From: Lineus longissimus
Taxonomy: Eukaryota; Nemertea; Pilidiophora; Heteronemertea; Lineidae
Direction of reading: 5' to 3'
DNA length: 64,000 nucleotides
NCBI RefSeq assembly: GCF_910592395.1
Contig: NC_088325.1
Location: 14,632,109-14,696,108, forward strand
Shown piece after piece: positions 47,526 through 57,682 of this stretch (the first letter of the stretch is position 1; each line of letters opens with the position of its first letter). The notes under the pieces are model-generated. The model was given only the letters and a program-made list of their open reading frames with translations, searched no databases and had not been told where the DNA came from. A program made the translations under genes and the position numbers.

Positions 47526-50399
47526 GTATCAAGGCTTTTACACCATATCCAGGCTCCAGAGCCACTGGCTCATATCAAAACTAACCACAGCATAAAAACC
47601 GTGTCTGTATTACCTTCATCGTTTTACCCCGAAGCACACCAAGGTAGGTACAGCCATGACATGGCATGCAAATGGTTCATTACTAGCTGTGAGACACGCC
47701 CAAGATTTAGGTGTACAGTCGCTACAGTTTTGAACGAAGTTAATCATGGCAATCTCTGTCAGGGGACCAGGTTTAATTGGTCATGTTAATGTAAACAGGC
47801 AGATCGGATGGCCACCCGCAGCCATTCCCCTGTGATGGCTGGAAAATGGAAATGTCAATGTGTTGACACGATGGTTCATGTGAGTTCCGTTATCTACTGG
47901 TGTGCGTTTAATTGTCCAGACATGCCGGAAGTGCGTGATATGCAAGGGTTTTCATTCAGAAAAGGCTCCTTGGTGGACCATGTATGACCTCTCAGTAAAG
48001 TAATCACGAAAAGTGGTCAGCAGACTGGTCGAAAGTATCTCCCAGTCTATCAAAAATCTGTTGAGAAATAACTAAAGAGTTGTTCATACACAGCTCACTT
48101 GAGTCTTCCACTGGAGGTTACACATACATACGATGTAGGATGTCTTCTTCAGGGGATTCCGATTCGGAGTTCTTCCCAGATGAGTCGAGGCCAGACCTTC
48201 AGCTAATGATTCTCTCTTCTCGTTGCTATGAAGATGAATTTACAATGAAGATGAATTCAATACTAACCAGATGTGTGTGATATTCCTTATCCCACATCAT
48301 ACTATTGGTCGTAGTAACAGCCCATGGGTGTGGTATATAGCTTGAGTGTCCGCGCACTTGAGAGCTACATTTATCCACAGCTGACATTCAACATGCTGAC
48401 TCGGTGAGCTAGTTGTCAGATAGACCGCAAAACGTGTGAACGAATCCGATTCTTTCTGGATATTTTCTGTGTGTCCTCTTTACACGTTTCCCAATCATCA
48501 GTAGATCTTCCTTAACTGATTGCAACATTTTTTAGTTTCAATCAAGAAAGTTGGATAGATGTTGGCATAGTAAACAATCGTAAGGTCCCTTCCTTTAAGA
48601 AGAACACAATATTTGGACAAGTTGATTCGGCATATTGACTATGGATTTCTCTGTAATCAAAATTTATGTAAGGTTTTTCATAATGGTGCAGACAAAAACG
48701 TTTCAAACAGTTTCAAAGCAAAAAGAAACTTAATAACATAAAGTTATTTTCACGAAACCTGCGCAGCTATTAGGAAGGGCGAGACACCACAACATTTTCA
48801 GAAAAAAAGCAACAGACTTAAGGAGCCGAATTCAATACTAACCAGATGTGTGTGATATTATTAGTTTTCACGTGTTCTTCATCATCATTAACGAAAGATA
48901 CATTTAACTAGACCAATTTACTTTTTACATAGCAGTGGTACTTCGAAGTTGAGGAGAGAAACTTCGTTATCTTGGCGTCCGGCTTCTTTCTGATCCTTTC
49001 ATCACGTTGCATTCGCCAACTTTGTTGTTGCCGCTAGGGTATCTTTTTTTACGCGATAATCACCCGTTTTATATAACGACCTGTAACAATGGACCAAGAA
49101 TATCAGAGGCACTGTATTTTTTCTTGACGGGCGGGTTGGTTATATCTTTGGAACATGGCATTGTTTTCATTACAAAAAACTGCTGATTAGTTTTTTTCTC
49201 AGTATTTTTTATTTTTCATATATATTTGTCTACAGTACATCGACCCATCATAAAGAATTTAGTTAGAACCAAGTGTGATAGATCGGGTGATATATAATAC
49301 CGTTAAAAATACAGGTCTAGGCGAATTGCATTTCTTGCAAAACAATTTGTTCGAAACGGGCTTGCATCAGGCAAAAGGGTTCTCCGTTCATGTCCACCGT
49401 ATCTTTCCCCCCGGTTGTTTCTCATGTTGGTTCCTTTCCTCTTCCTCCATTCTGTGATTCAAGTTTTAGCCATCGCCATCTTGTTTTCCTCGAAACTTTT
49501 TAGATGGGTTTCAGCTTGGCTTCCCGAGCTGTAGGTCTGGACACTGATCTGGTCCCACGTCAGTAAATGCATCTCTTTCTTCTCAGACACTTTGTTCAGT
49601 GTCAAGCCATCGCACTATCTGGGTCAAGTTCTAAGTTTCCAAGGCATACATTTAGAACAAGAACAAGCAGGAAAAGCTTACATTGGAAGAAACCATTAGA
49701 GTTGTGACATAGTAAATCAGAAACGAGATAAAAAGTATCATTGATCATCAGGTTTTTCTTTCTTGATATTTTTCACGATCGGCAGATATAGCTATTAGTA
49801 GTAATGAAGTCACTTGGGTACTGTGGGGATTTATTGATGACAAATATATTGGTTCGGGGACATGCATTATTGGAGGGATGGCATGAGGTAATTTTACCAA
49901 TGATGAAGCAAGAAGAAAGAAGAGATTCACTAGCAGAAGCAAACTAGGTCAGGTAGGTTCATGGCGTTTGAAAACAGTTGCTAAAAAGAAGGTTAAATAG
50001 TATTTAGAGCCCAGGGCATAACATATGACATCGGTATCTTTGCTTCACAACGTGTCGTTTGATAGAGGCAAAAATATCAAGAAACAGACTAGGTTATTGA
50101 AACTTGTCTTCGGCGCACGCTCACGAGGCTTTTGTTTACAGTCATTTGAAGTAAGGCGAGCCATAATGTACTCGGCAGGCTGTAGACTGAATGTATGGTC
50201 CCATTAGGTGTAATTGTATCGGGTATCAGCCTGAAAGTAAGGCCCCGTTAGGTATAGTTTGTATTGGGTATCAAAGTACAAATTACAATGGTGATACACC
50301 CTGCTCGGGGAAGTGCTTTGCCTTGCCGTCGCTTTGAACCAACTTCAGGGAGAACGGCTCTCACATTTCAAACTCGAACAAGCTGATCGTAATAATGAT
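47526..50399. other. no gene recognised
   Basis: Non-coding AT-rich DNA. TTCAATACTAACCAGATGTG plus TGTGATAT occurs at about 48255 and again at 48831, a short exact direct repeat of uncertain origin. No gene recognised. Confidence 0.5.
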
Positions 50400-50651
50400 A
50401 TGTACATCAGTGAATAAATTAACAACAAAATGAAGAGAGAAAAAAAGAGAAAAATGTGGAGGATTCACGGGGAGTCGAACCCGTGACCATCAGATCGAAT
50501 ATCCAGCATTCTAACCATTGAATCACCAAGGCTTTCATGTTAGCGTGGTGATCTTCGTCGCGTCTCATAGCCATGCTATGGCGATCTGAACCTTGTGTGA
50601 AATAAAGAAGATTTAGATCGCCATGTTAAATACCTTGAGAATTTTTGTGTG
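50400..50651 (-). mobile_element. block A: tRNA-Glu-like repeat, copy 2
   Basis: Matches 22621-22890 along its length. The tRNA-like part on the minus strand (about 50534-50462) keeps the A box (GATTCAATGG), the TTC anticodon position and a B box (GGGTTCGACTC), with the same extra T-loop base. The hairpin seen in copy 1 is reduced here: the 5' arm GATCTGAACCTTGTGTGAAA remains, but most of the 3' arm is gone and AGATCGCC follows directly. Confidence 0.7.
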
Positions 50652-50700
50652 GTTGCCACTTTCATTGAGAGCCTATTTCCACAATAAATTATTGGCAAGT

Positions 50701-50808
50701 TAGCCGTATCTCCGTTTACCCAAGGCGGAAATAGGAGAGACGAAATGCAGCTTTGATGGGCGGAATTTATCAGTGGCGTTGAGAGTACAACCGTGTGGTA
50801 TGGCATTA
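50701..50808 (-). repeat. block B of tRNA-associated repeat, copy 2
   Basis: Second copy of the block at 22342-22449, same orientation (TAGCCGTATCTCCGTTTACC to GTGTGGTATGGCATTA). Here it stands on the opposite side of block A compared with copy 1. Confidence 0.75.
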
Positions 50809-52668
50809 ATTTATAAAAAAATGAACATGTCGTCATTCAACCTTACCTTTTCAGATGCATTTACGCCACCAGTTCTGTATTTCAGTAGCTACGTTGTCAT
50901 AAAAAATAGTTTGAAGTTTCATATGCCGCTACATGAAACATGAAAGAACGCTCACTTTATTTTTAATAGCGTATTTTCACCGATATCCATAACTGATTCG
51001 TTGAGAGTCACATGCTTATAACCCGTGGCGCTTATGACAAAAAGCCCCGTCCTTAACCTGTACGGGAAGAATTGGGCCACCTTCCTCAGTATTGGGTAAT
51101 AAAACGTGGCCTATCATCTTTCTTTGCAGTGCGTTTTAGTTCGTTCTTTTGAAATAATAGAAGACATGGTACATGTAGGAGTGGATTATAGTATTTGGTA
51201 TCATGCTGAAGGTACTATGATACTGCTTAAGCTTATTTTTGGTCACTGCATTTGGTGATACCCATTCTGGTATCCTACGCCCAAAAGCTCGCCAATCTCT
51301 CGCGACGGAGATTTCTTAATTTGTTTTCGCAATACGGTTTCAATTGCTTTGACTATGGACTAATATGATCTAAACCGAAATTACTTCGACATAATTCGAT
51401 TTCACCTCGGACTCAATGAGGTTCTGAATCCGTACTTTCTGCACCAATTAGAGCTGTCGAATGTGTTTACGAAAACTAGGTGTCGACCCCAGCTAGTTTT
51501 AAATAATCTTGTCAGCATTTTCGCACTAGGATGTTTCAGAAGTTCACATCCATATTCCTGAAATTGCAAGCTGATTATTTAAGTGACATCATCTCGATGC
51601 CCCTACTCAGCGATCCTTGAGACGTAAGATCTTTCCCATGTACCAATAAACATGATATGGGAACATCAAAAGCAAAACATCGCCTCTCCTCATCGTTGCT
51701 GACTCCGACGAGAGTCTAGTTTTACCGACTAGCTTCGTTCAGCCAAGAGGCCTAAGGGACTTTCTTTTAGATAGTCGAAAACAGAACGACCTGGCCAATT
51801 TCAGGCGCCATCGTGAAAGAGACAATATGCGCTAGGAGACAGTATTGTTATATTGCACTGAGGAGTCGCACACTGCCAGAGTCGTGTATACTCGACCTCT
51901 CTTGGGGCAGTCACAAGGAGACACCACAAAGTGCTCAACAACAAGTAATTGTAAGTGATAAGTAATTTTCCAAGGGCAAACGCTGAAATGTCAGCCAACT
52001 CTCTTGAGGCCTGTAGAGCTAAAATTTGTGTTTGTTCGAAAATAATTTGGACCTGCGAACTAAATTTGCATAAAAGGCTTCGAGAGCGAACTCCAATCTT
52101 CTTCAGCCAGCAAGGTTGCGGCATTTCTTTCTATCGTGAAACGAAAAGCAATCTTGAACCTGTTCGTTCAATGACCTTCCCTGTCCCTAAACACCTTTCA
52201 AGTTAACCCTTTCTTCAGCAACAATTACCGAAGTGGCTTGTAGCTACACAATAATTGGTTCATTTCTGGAGCGCGATCTAGTGAAGCAGGTTGATGGATT
52301 CGGTGTTAGGAAGAATCAGGTACTCTTTTTTGTATCTAGAGAGCGAAGCAGCTTTCATGATTTCAAACCTCAAATTCCCCTCATTTTGTTCGGTACAGCA
52401 GAAACAACAAAAGGATGTGCAGTGCAGTATGCTTCCTCAGGTGTCAATTCTTCGCGGCAGTGTTTCAGTGGAGCCTTTGATTTCGATGAGCACAGCCTGT
52501 TCCCGTACCAACTACCAGTAGACGATACCTGCCATCGCTATTTCTCGTATATCCAACAAGAAGATCGCACGATCATATTGTGTGACTGTATTGGAAAACT
52601 GGCCAGGGTGTCGTGATGAGGTGCACTGTCGTATGTTTGGTTGCTCAGGAGGGTGCGGTGTTCATTAC
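50809..52668. other. no gene recognised; one open frame
   Basis: The plus-strand frame to TGA at 52616 is open for about 138 codons after TAA near 52190 and follows a fine acceptor (TAACCCTTTCTTCAG). It reads EVACSYTIIGSFLERDLVKQ, and CDCIGKLARVS before the stop. Its length is within chance, no donor or AATAAA supports it, and I leave it uncalled. Confidence 0.4.
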
Positions 52669-52752
52669 CTTAATGTCTGTGTCCCACATCAGGCAAACGC
52701 CCCCAAGCATGTTCTGGACACATAAGATAAATAACGCCTGGCGTCGTGTGGA
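52669..52752 (-). CDS. candidate internal exon, 28 codons
   Basis: Minus-strand segment of exactly 84 bases between a strong acceptor (GTTATTCTTATGAAATTTTAG) and a good donor (ATTAAG then GTAATGAA). It is phase 0 at both ends. It reads STRRQALFILCVQNMLGGVC and then LMWDTDIK, largely hydrophobic in the middle and possibly a membrane segment. It is in phase with the two candidates upstream on the same strand (53419-53499 and 53697-53744), and the two other phases of this segment contain stops. Family unknown. Confidence 0.33.
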
Positions 52753-53224
52753 CTAAAATTTCATAAGAATAACTACTGGACCTGGTAACGCCATGATGCA
52801 AGAAACTTTAGTGAACCGGACTGCTAATTAAGGGCTGGGGGAAAAGTTGTGAATTCCCTAAAGACTAAGCCATAACACTGAATTTACAAGCTGCAAACCA
52901 CTGATTAGAAAAAAAGTTGCCCTCTAGATCATTTTATCTCGTGCAATAAGGCATTTTCATTGGGAGATAGAACTCACGATTCACTGGGGATCGTACATCA
53001 AAAAGTCGGCAGACTTTAGAAGATAAAAGTGAACTGTTCGTTAGGAACTGCACCAGCCAGTGTTTTTCGGCCTAACTCTACGGGGATTTATTGGGGACAA
53101 GAACTCGCTGATTAGCCCTTTCCATTTAGAGTCATGATTTGTGGTAAAACCCACTGATAATGAGAAGCAACACGGTGCTTTGAAATAATCTGGTAGAAAA
53201 TCTACTTTGTGCCTAATTTGTACC

Positions 53225-53292
53225 ATAAATACCCAATATCAGTCCGCGATCACGCCAAATAAATACACTGTATTAGTCCGCGTTCACGCCAT
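53225..53292. repeat. 34-bp tandem duplication
   Basis: Two diverged units start ATAAATAC and end AGTCCGCG(A/T)TCACGCCA. Confidence 0.75.
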
Positions 53293-53418
53293 GTCTGATA
53301 AAAGCTTCGCCAAAGCACGCGGATGAAAACATCCCGCTGTTTGCCACCAGTTTCAGCTAATATCCCATTGTGCGCGTGTTTATCTAGCGCAATGGAATAT
53401 CAACATTGAGACCATTAC

Positions 53419-53499
53419 CTTGAGGAGGGGTGGACAAGATAGAGTAAATATTCGAGCAGGCGCTTGTGTATTACCTGGTCTTTGATCTGGCTTGCCTGG
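53419..53499 (-). CDS. candidate internal exon, 27 codons
   Basis: An 81-base minus-strand segment between an acceptor (TCGATGCCAATTTAG) and a donor (CTCAAG then GTAATGG). In phase 0 it reads PGKPDQRPGNTQAPARIF then TLSCPPLLK, proline-rich. A second frame is open for about 56 codons, far beyond the acceptor, and reads SQASQIKDQVIHKRLLEYL; joined to the next candidate exon that frame hits a stop, so only phase 0 links the two. The exon structure is an inference. Confidence 0.26.
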
Positions 53500-53696
53500 C
53501 TAAATTGGCATCGATTACTGTGTGGTTTACTCTCAGAGGATAGATCGACATAAAAAGGAACATTTCGTGTCCCCAAATGCGCACATCAACCGCATGTATT
53601 CATGTATCATCGGCAAGCCTAACCAGCTTGACACCTGATGCCAGCAAGTTCGTCGCGTTTTCTCCACCCCGTTTGATGTGAGATGTTACAAATTAC

Positions 53697-53744
53697 CTGG
53701 TCTGTAATTAGTGTCAGTCTGTTAGTATTTTGCGGACGTGTCAT
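53697..53744 (-). CDS. candidate first coding exon, 16 codons
   Basis: A TAA is followed directly by ATG (53744) and 16 codons reading MTRPQNTNRLTLITDQ, ending at CCAG then GTAATTT, a moderate donor in phase 0. With 53419-53499 and 52669-52752 it makes a chain of three phase 0 segments on one strand (71 codons before a further exon would be needed). Each link has a one in three chance of agreeing by accident. Confidence 0.2.
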
Positions 53745-54836
53745 TTACAAGTCAGCGCCAATACGCAGTATATCTGATACATAGATTTGGAGGAGTGTAG
53801 GTCACCGGCGCCTATTCAACTCTTACACCTCAAACAGTTAAAAAAGGTTATAGTTAACCAGCCTCAATAATAATGTTATACACTGAATCGCAATAAGAGT
53901 GGCTGGAAGACGTGACTGAGGCAGTCAATGCTTCTCTAAAGCAACCAGCGCTTATTCTTCCACTGATAGTTGTAGCCAGGACCGAGAGACCAATATATAC
54001 TAACCAATTGACAATACCATCAAGTCGGATGCCAATGAGGCTGTTATATGTAGCTATATGTATATTGGCACAATTAGCAGCCGTTATTGCCGAATCTCGC
54101 GCATTGATCGCCAACCGGGCAATGTCATAGAATACCAAAGAGAGGTTAGAGCAAAGCTGTTCATCACATACCGTCCAGCTATGATTGCCTCAATCGCAGT
54201 TGATTTATCTCCCAAAAACGCCAGAGACTGTATTAAGTGATGGGAAGTCGTCCCAGGACAAATCGTGATGGTCCCATCATGGTCGCGTTAGAAACTGGTG
54301 TAATGGATTGCACTTTACCTGTTGCAGGCATAGGATGTTGTTAACCCGATTTACTAGATCGCTGTCTAAGGTCTGTTTAAGCTCTTTTTGAAATAAAATG
54401 CACATTTACGGCAGGTGCTTAGGTAATCTATGTTTGTTGGGTGTCTCTAATAACATGAGTACAAACACTGTTGAAAATATATATATGGCGATTAATCAGG
54501 CCATGTGGCGTTCTGATCGTGCCAATTTTTTTCAGATAGATTTCAAAATAAGCTAGAATAACGTTATTCATCATAAATTCTTCATGTCACCTTTAAACTG
54601 ACTGAGCAGCGCGATCGACCATTGCAATTTGACATCGCCAACACGAGGTGTAATGCATTATGCCTGTCACCGTAGTCAGCGAATGAACAGAAAAATAACC
54701 GGACACACCAGATCGAATCCGACCACAAGCGAATCAGCGTCCATTATTGTCTCTATTTACTATCAAATGTTGCTGTTTTTTTGTTTCCGTTGCGAATCGA
54801 AAAGACTGGCTGGGAAGCCTCACCGGTAAAACTTGT
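53745..54836. other. no gene recognised
   Basis: Non-coding sequence. Frames open on both strands over 53854-54138 are mirror shadows of each other with no start or splice support. Confidence 0.45.
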
Positions 54837-54950
54837 AATGAGGTGTATGGTATCACCTCATTGTCTAACACCACTTTTTATTTTCAGGTTATCTAGAAAA
54901 TCTGACCTTTCAAGAAAAAGGTCGGACAATTTCGGACTTTGTCGGATTAC
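54837..54950 (+). mobile_element. foldback family, half copy e
   Basis: Starts with a perfect 9-bp hairpin, AATGAGGTG TATGGTAT CACCTCATT, the collapsed centre of the family, then CTAACACCAC, TCTAGAAAATCTGACC and GTCGGACAATTTCGGAC. The outer end is replaced after GTCGGATTA. Only one arm is present. Confidence 0.65.
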
Positions 54951-55071
54951 TTTTACCGGTAAAGGAAAAGTGACGCTACTGAGTGACGTCACTTCCTTTC
55001 CACGTGCCGATTGACAGGTTCTGGCGTTAATGGGGTTTCCGGCCCCCCGTGTGTACATCACAGGCACTTAC

Positions 55072-55121
55072 CGCTTGTTCCTTTGTTAGGCGACGTGATG
55101 TCTGTGTGTCATTCGGGTGGC
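55072..55121 (-). CDS. possible internal exon, 50 bp
   Basis: Minus-strand segment behind one of the best pyrimidine tracts in the window (CGTTTTCCTTCCGTTATCC then TTTGAAG) and before a strong donor (CAAGCG then GTAAGTGCC). The open frame reads HPNDTQTSRRLTKEQA and continues open upstream as LSFEG. Length is short and no partner exon is identified. Confidence 0.27.
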
Positions 55122-55979
55122 CTTCAAAGGATAACGGAAGGAAAACGTGTCAATTCTAGGCTAACACTGAGAAGCCAATTTGAATTCAACTTGTTTGATT
55201 TAGGCATATGGTAAATCTGCCGAAGTCTCAAGCTGGACTTGGGCAGTTATTCCATTGACCTTCCTACACACCAAGAGCTGACAGGGCTAAAATATCAATT
55301 TGGCGAAAAAAATGAAAACTTCTTTTTGTTGCTGGAGACCTTTCTGACATTTCCTGTCTTGCAATTCCGCCGAAATATTGCCGTCTTACTCGAATTTGCA
55401 AAGAATGCACACAACAACATGATTATCCGTCCTCTCCGAACTTAATACCAAACATCAGAATTTCAAATCTGATCATCAAATTGCCTTCATTGTAATTATC
55501 CGGCAAACAACTCGGAAGAAGCTTCTAGGTGGTTGTTACGGTCTCCAAGCCTGTCTATCCAACAACACCACCCACTTGCACCATTAGAACTGATCAGTGG
55601 TTTAGGGGTTCCAGATTCCCCTTCAGAGGCGGTCCACACTCGGGGCAACTGTCATTTTCCATCAATAATTACTAGTATTACATATACTTCAAGCAATACC
55701 TGTGGTTGTCGACGTAATGACTCTGCGCTGTGGTACTTTCTCTGGTGTGTCGTCAGTGGGATGGGATATAACCTACTCGCACTCCATGCATAAAAAGAGA
55801 ACAGCGAAAATCGTCTACGGATTTCATAAAAAAATGAAATACCGGTGTTGGGAGAAAACAGCCACAAATCACTAGTAATCACTGTGTGTTTTTTCGCATT
55901 ACCGGATCAAATCTTAGAAATGATAATTGTGTTTAGAAGAAAATGATATGTAACTCACCCGGCAGCTGCACTTGAAATA
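55122..55979. other. no gene recognised
   Basis: Non-coding sequence between the two same-orientation half copies of the foldback family. Confidence 0.45.
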
Positions 55980-56141
55980 GTGTATGGTATCACCTCATTG
56001 TCTAACACCACTTTTGTTTTCATTTTTCTAGAAATCTGACCTTTCAAGAAAAAAGTCGGACAATGTCGGACTTTTGTCGGATAAATCAGGAAAAAGTTAG
56101 AGAAACCGTTTAGAAGCCGGAAAAAGCCTCCAATTAGTGAT
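55980..56141 (+). mobile_element. foldback family, half copy f
   Basis: Shares GTGTATGGTATCACCTCATT and GTCTAACACCACTTTT with copy e, then a full right arm: AAAGTCGGACAATGTCGGAC, TTTTGTCGGATAAATCAGG, GAAGCCGGAAAAAGCC and the terminal CCAATTAGTG. The left arm is missing. Confidence 0.7.
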
Positions 56142-56867
56142 GTTAATTGCCATTATTGTCCTGAAATTGGTAAAGATGGCACATTGATCAATTTAGGTTA
56201 CACGAACCATAACACAACATTCATTTCTATCATTTGCTCAGTTTGCAATATCCTCGCACGTACAACTCATCATTCAACACTGAATCCTTCAACATCGATT
56301 TCATACTGTATCTCTATCAAATTCTCCTCGGCAAACAGCAGAGATGTCCGATTAGTTATTGCAAATGTTGACTTAATAAATCCTAGAGCAAAGCTCTTCA
56401 GCACAAAGTCCCAAAGCTAATCTTCTTCAATTTACCCAAGAGGCGTTGCTAAAAGATACGGCTAATGTAATGTAGGCTGAGGTCGGGCTCATCATTATTT
56501 GGCAAACCAACTGTGCATTCGAATTTGACAGTTCAAGGTGCTGTATTTGATACAGAGCCTTTCGATAGTTCTTCTAAAATATGTTATTGCGTATGGCATT
56601 TTTTTGATTTCTTCTTTCATTTTGCACAACGGCGCGATGTGTATCAGGCGAATGAGAATTTGGGTCTGTAGGACTATAAATTTCCTGTCTGTGATTGACA
56701 ATAGGAAAGCAAGTGTCACGTGAACATGCGGTCTTTGATACAGTGATGTTCTATCATGTACTGTCTAGTTATTATCGTTGCTAGATTGTATGTTTGAATC
56801 TGATTTCAGTTATTGACATGCACGTCAGAAATATTCCATTGGGAGTGGCATTTTCCTTTGAATGACC
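56142..56867. other. no gene recognised
   Basis: Non-coding sequence; nothing recognised. Confidence 0.5.
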
Positions 56868-56905
56868 CACTAGTTCCCGAATAGGGCATTAAAGATCAAG
56901 TTCAT
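56868..56905 (+). mobile_element. foldback family core fragment g
   Basis: AGTTCCCGAATAGGGCATTA then AAGATCAAG matches the core of copy a (CTTCCCAAAATAGGGCATTA then AAGATCAAAGG). Only about 35 bases remain, with no arms. Confidence 0.5.
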
Positions 56906-57457
56906 AGACATCAGCAGTTACATATTGTTTGCATTAGGTATCACTCAGACACACTTTCCAAGGAAAACATTGAAGTTGCCTCATGGGTTGGTAAATGTTG
57001 ACTGTAATTACCGAAGGCTTGATTTGTGTGCTCTAAGTCGGCTCGGTCACTTATCTTGTCAGATTTATGGTGCGCTAGACATCTTAGGGTGATGAAAAGG
57101 CTTGCTTAGATCAGGGTAGTTATAATTGAGAACTTGTTTTTTAGATTCTCATTTTGCAACAGTTTTTTCTCTCCAATCCATGCTGATTTCTCTCTGTCAG
57201 GCGTTTGATGATATGGAAAAATATTTGGTGGACTGCCTTTACATCAACTAATGGGTGTCGTATATACTAAATGACTACCTTGTTGACCATCGTACAATTC
57301 TTGAGTCCATAGAAAATGGTTTGTAGATAACAACAGAACGCCTCATGCCACACTTCGCTTCAAAATTTCCGTCCACTCCACAGCGAAGCTTGATGAAAAG
57401 CAAAAAAAAACAATGCATTAAAAGTTGCAGCTCAAGTATTTGCAATTGGGATTTGAT
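56906..57457. other. no gene recognised
   Basis: Non-coding sequence; nothing recognised. Confidence 0.5.
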
Positions 57458-57508
57458 TCAGACTCTACGCGGAATAACAATTTGGTCATACCACGTTTGG
57501 CTATTTAC

Positions 57509-57682
57509 CTCGAATCTGAAGCGATACTCAAACTCGTTTGAAGTAAAAGTCAATTCCCTACCGGTACACATTAAGCGATACGTGCGCAAGGAAAATCCCT
57601 GCCCCACTACCGACACCATGCCACAGAACATGACTGGTTTCATTAAGGTTATTGCCAAATTCCGCTCATTCCAGTGACAGAC
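57509..57682 (-). CDS. candidate internal exon, 58 codons
   Basis: Minus-strand segment of 174 bases from an acceptor-like CTAGCTAG to a donor (TTCGAG then GTAAATAG), phase 0 at both ends. It reads VCHWNERNLAITLMKPVMFC, GMVSVVGQGFSLRTYRLMC and TGRELTFTSNEFEYRFRFE, rich in aromatic and alternating residues as in a beta-sheet domain. The frame stays open past the donor for 16 more codons (VNSQTWYDQIVIPRRV) to TGA at 57458, so a terminal or single-exon form is also possible. The plus strand is open over the same bases (57345-57677), which weakens the case. Family unknown. Confidence 0.3.

Noticed and set aside
52190-52616. 138-codon plus-strand ORF as a gene
   Set aside because: Several frames of this length are expected by chance at this base composition; there is a good acceptor, but no donor, ATG context or poly(A) signal.
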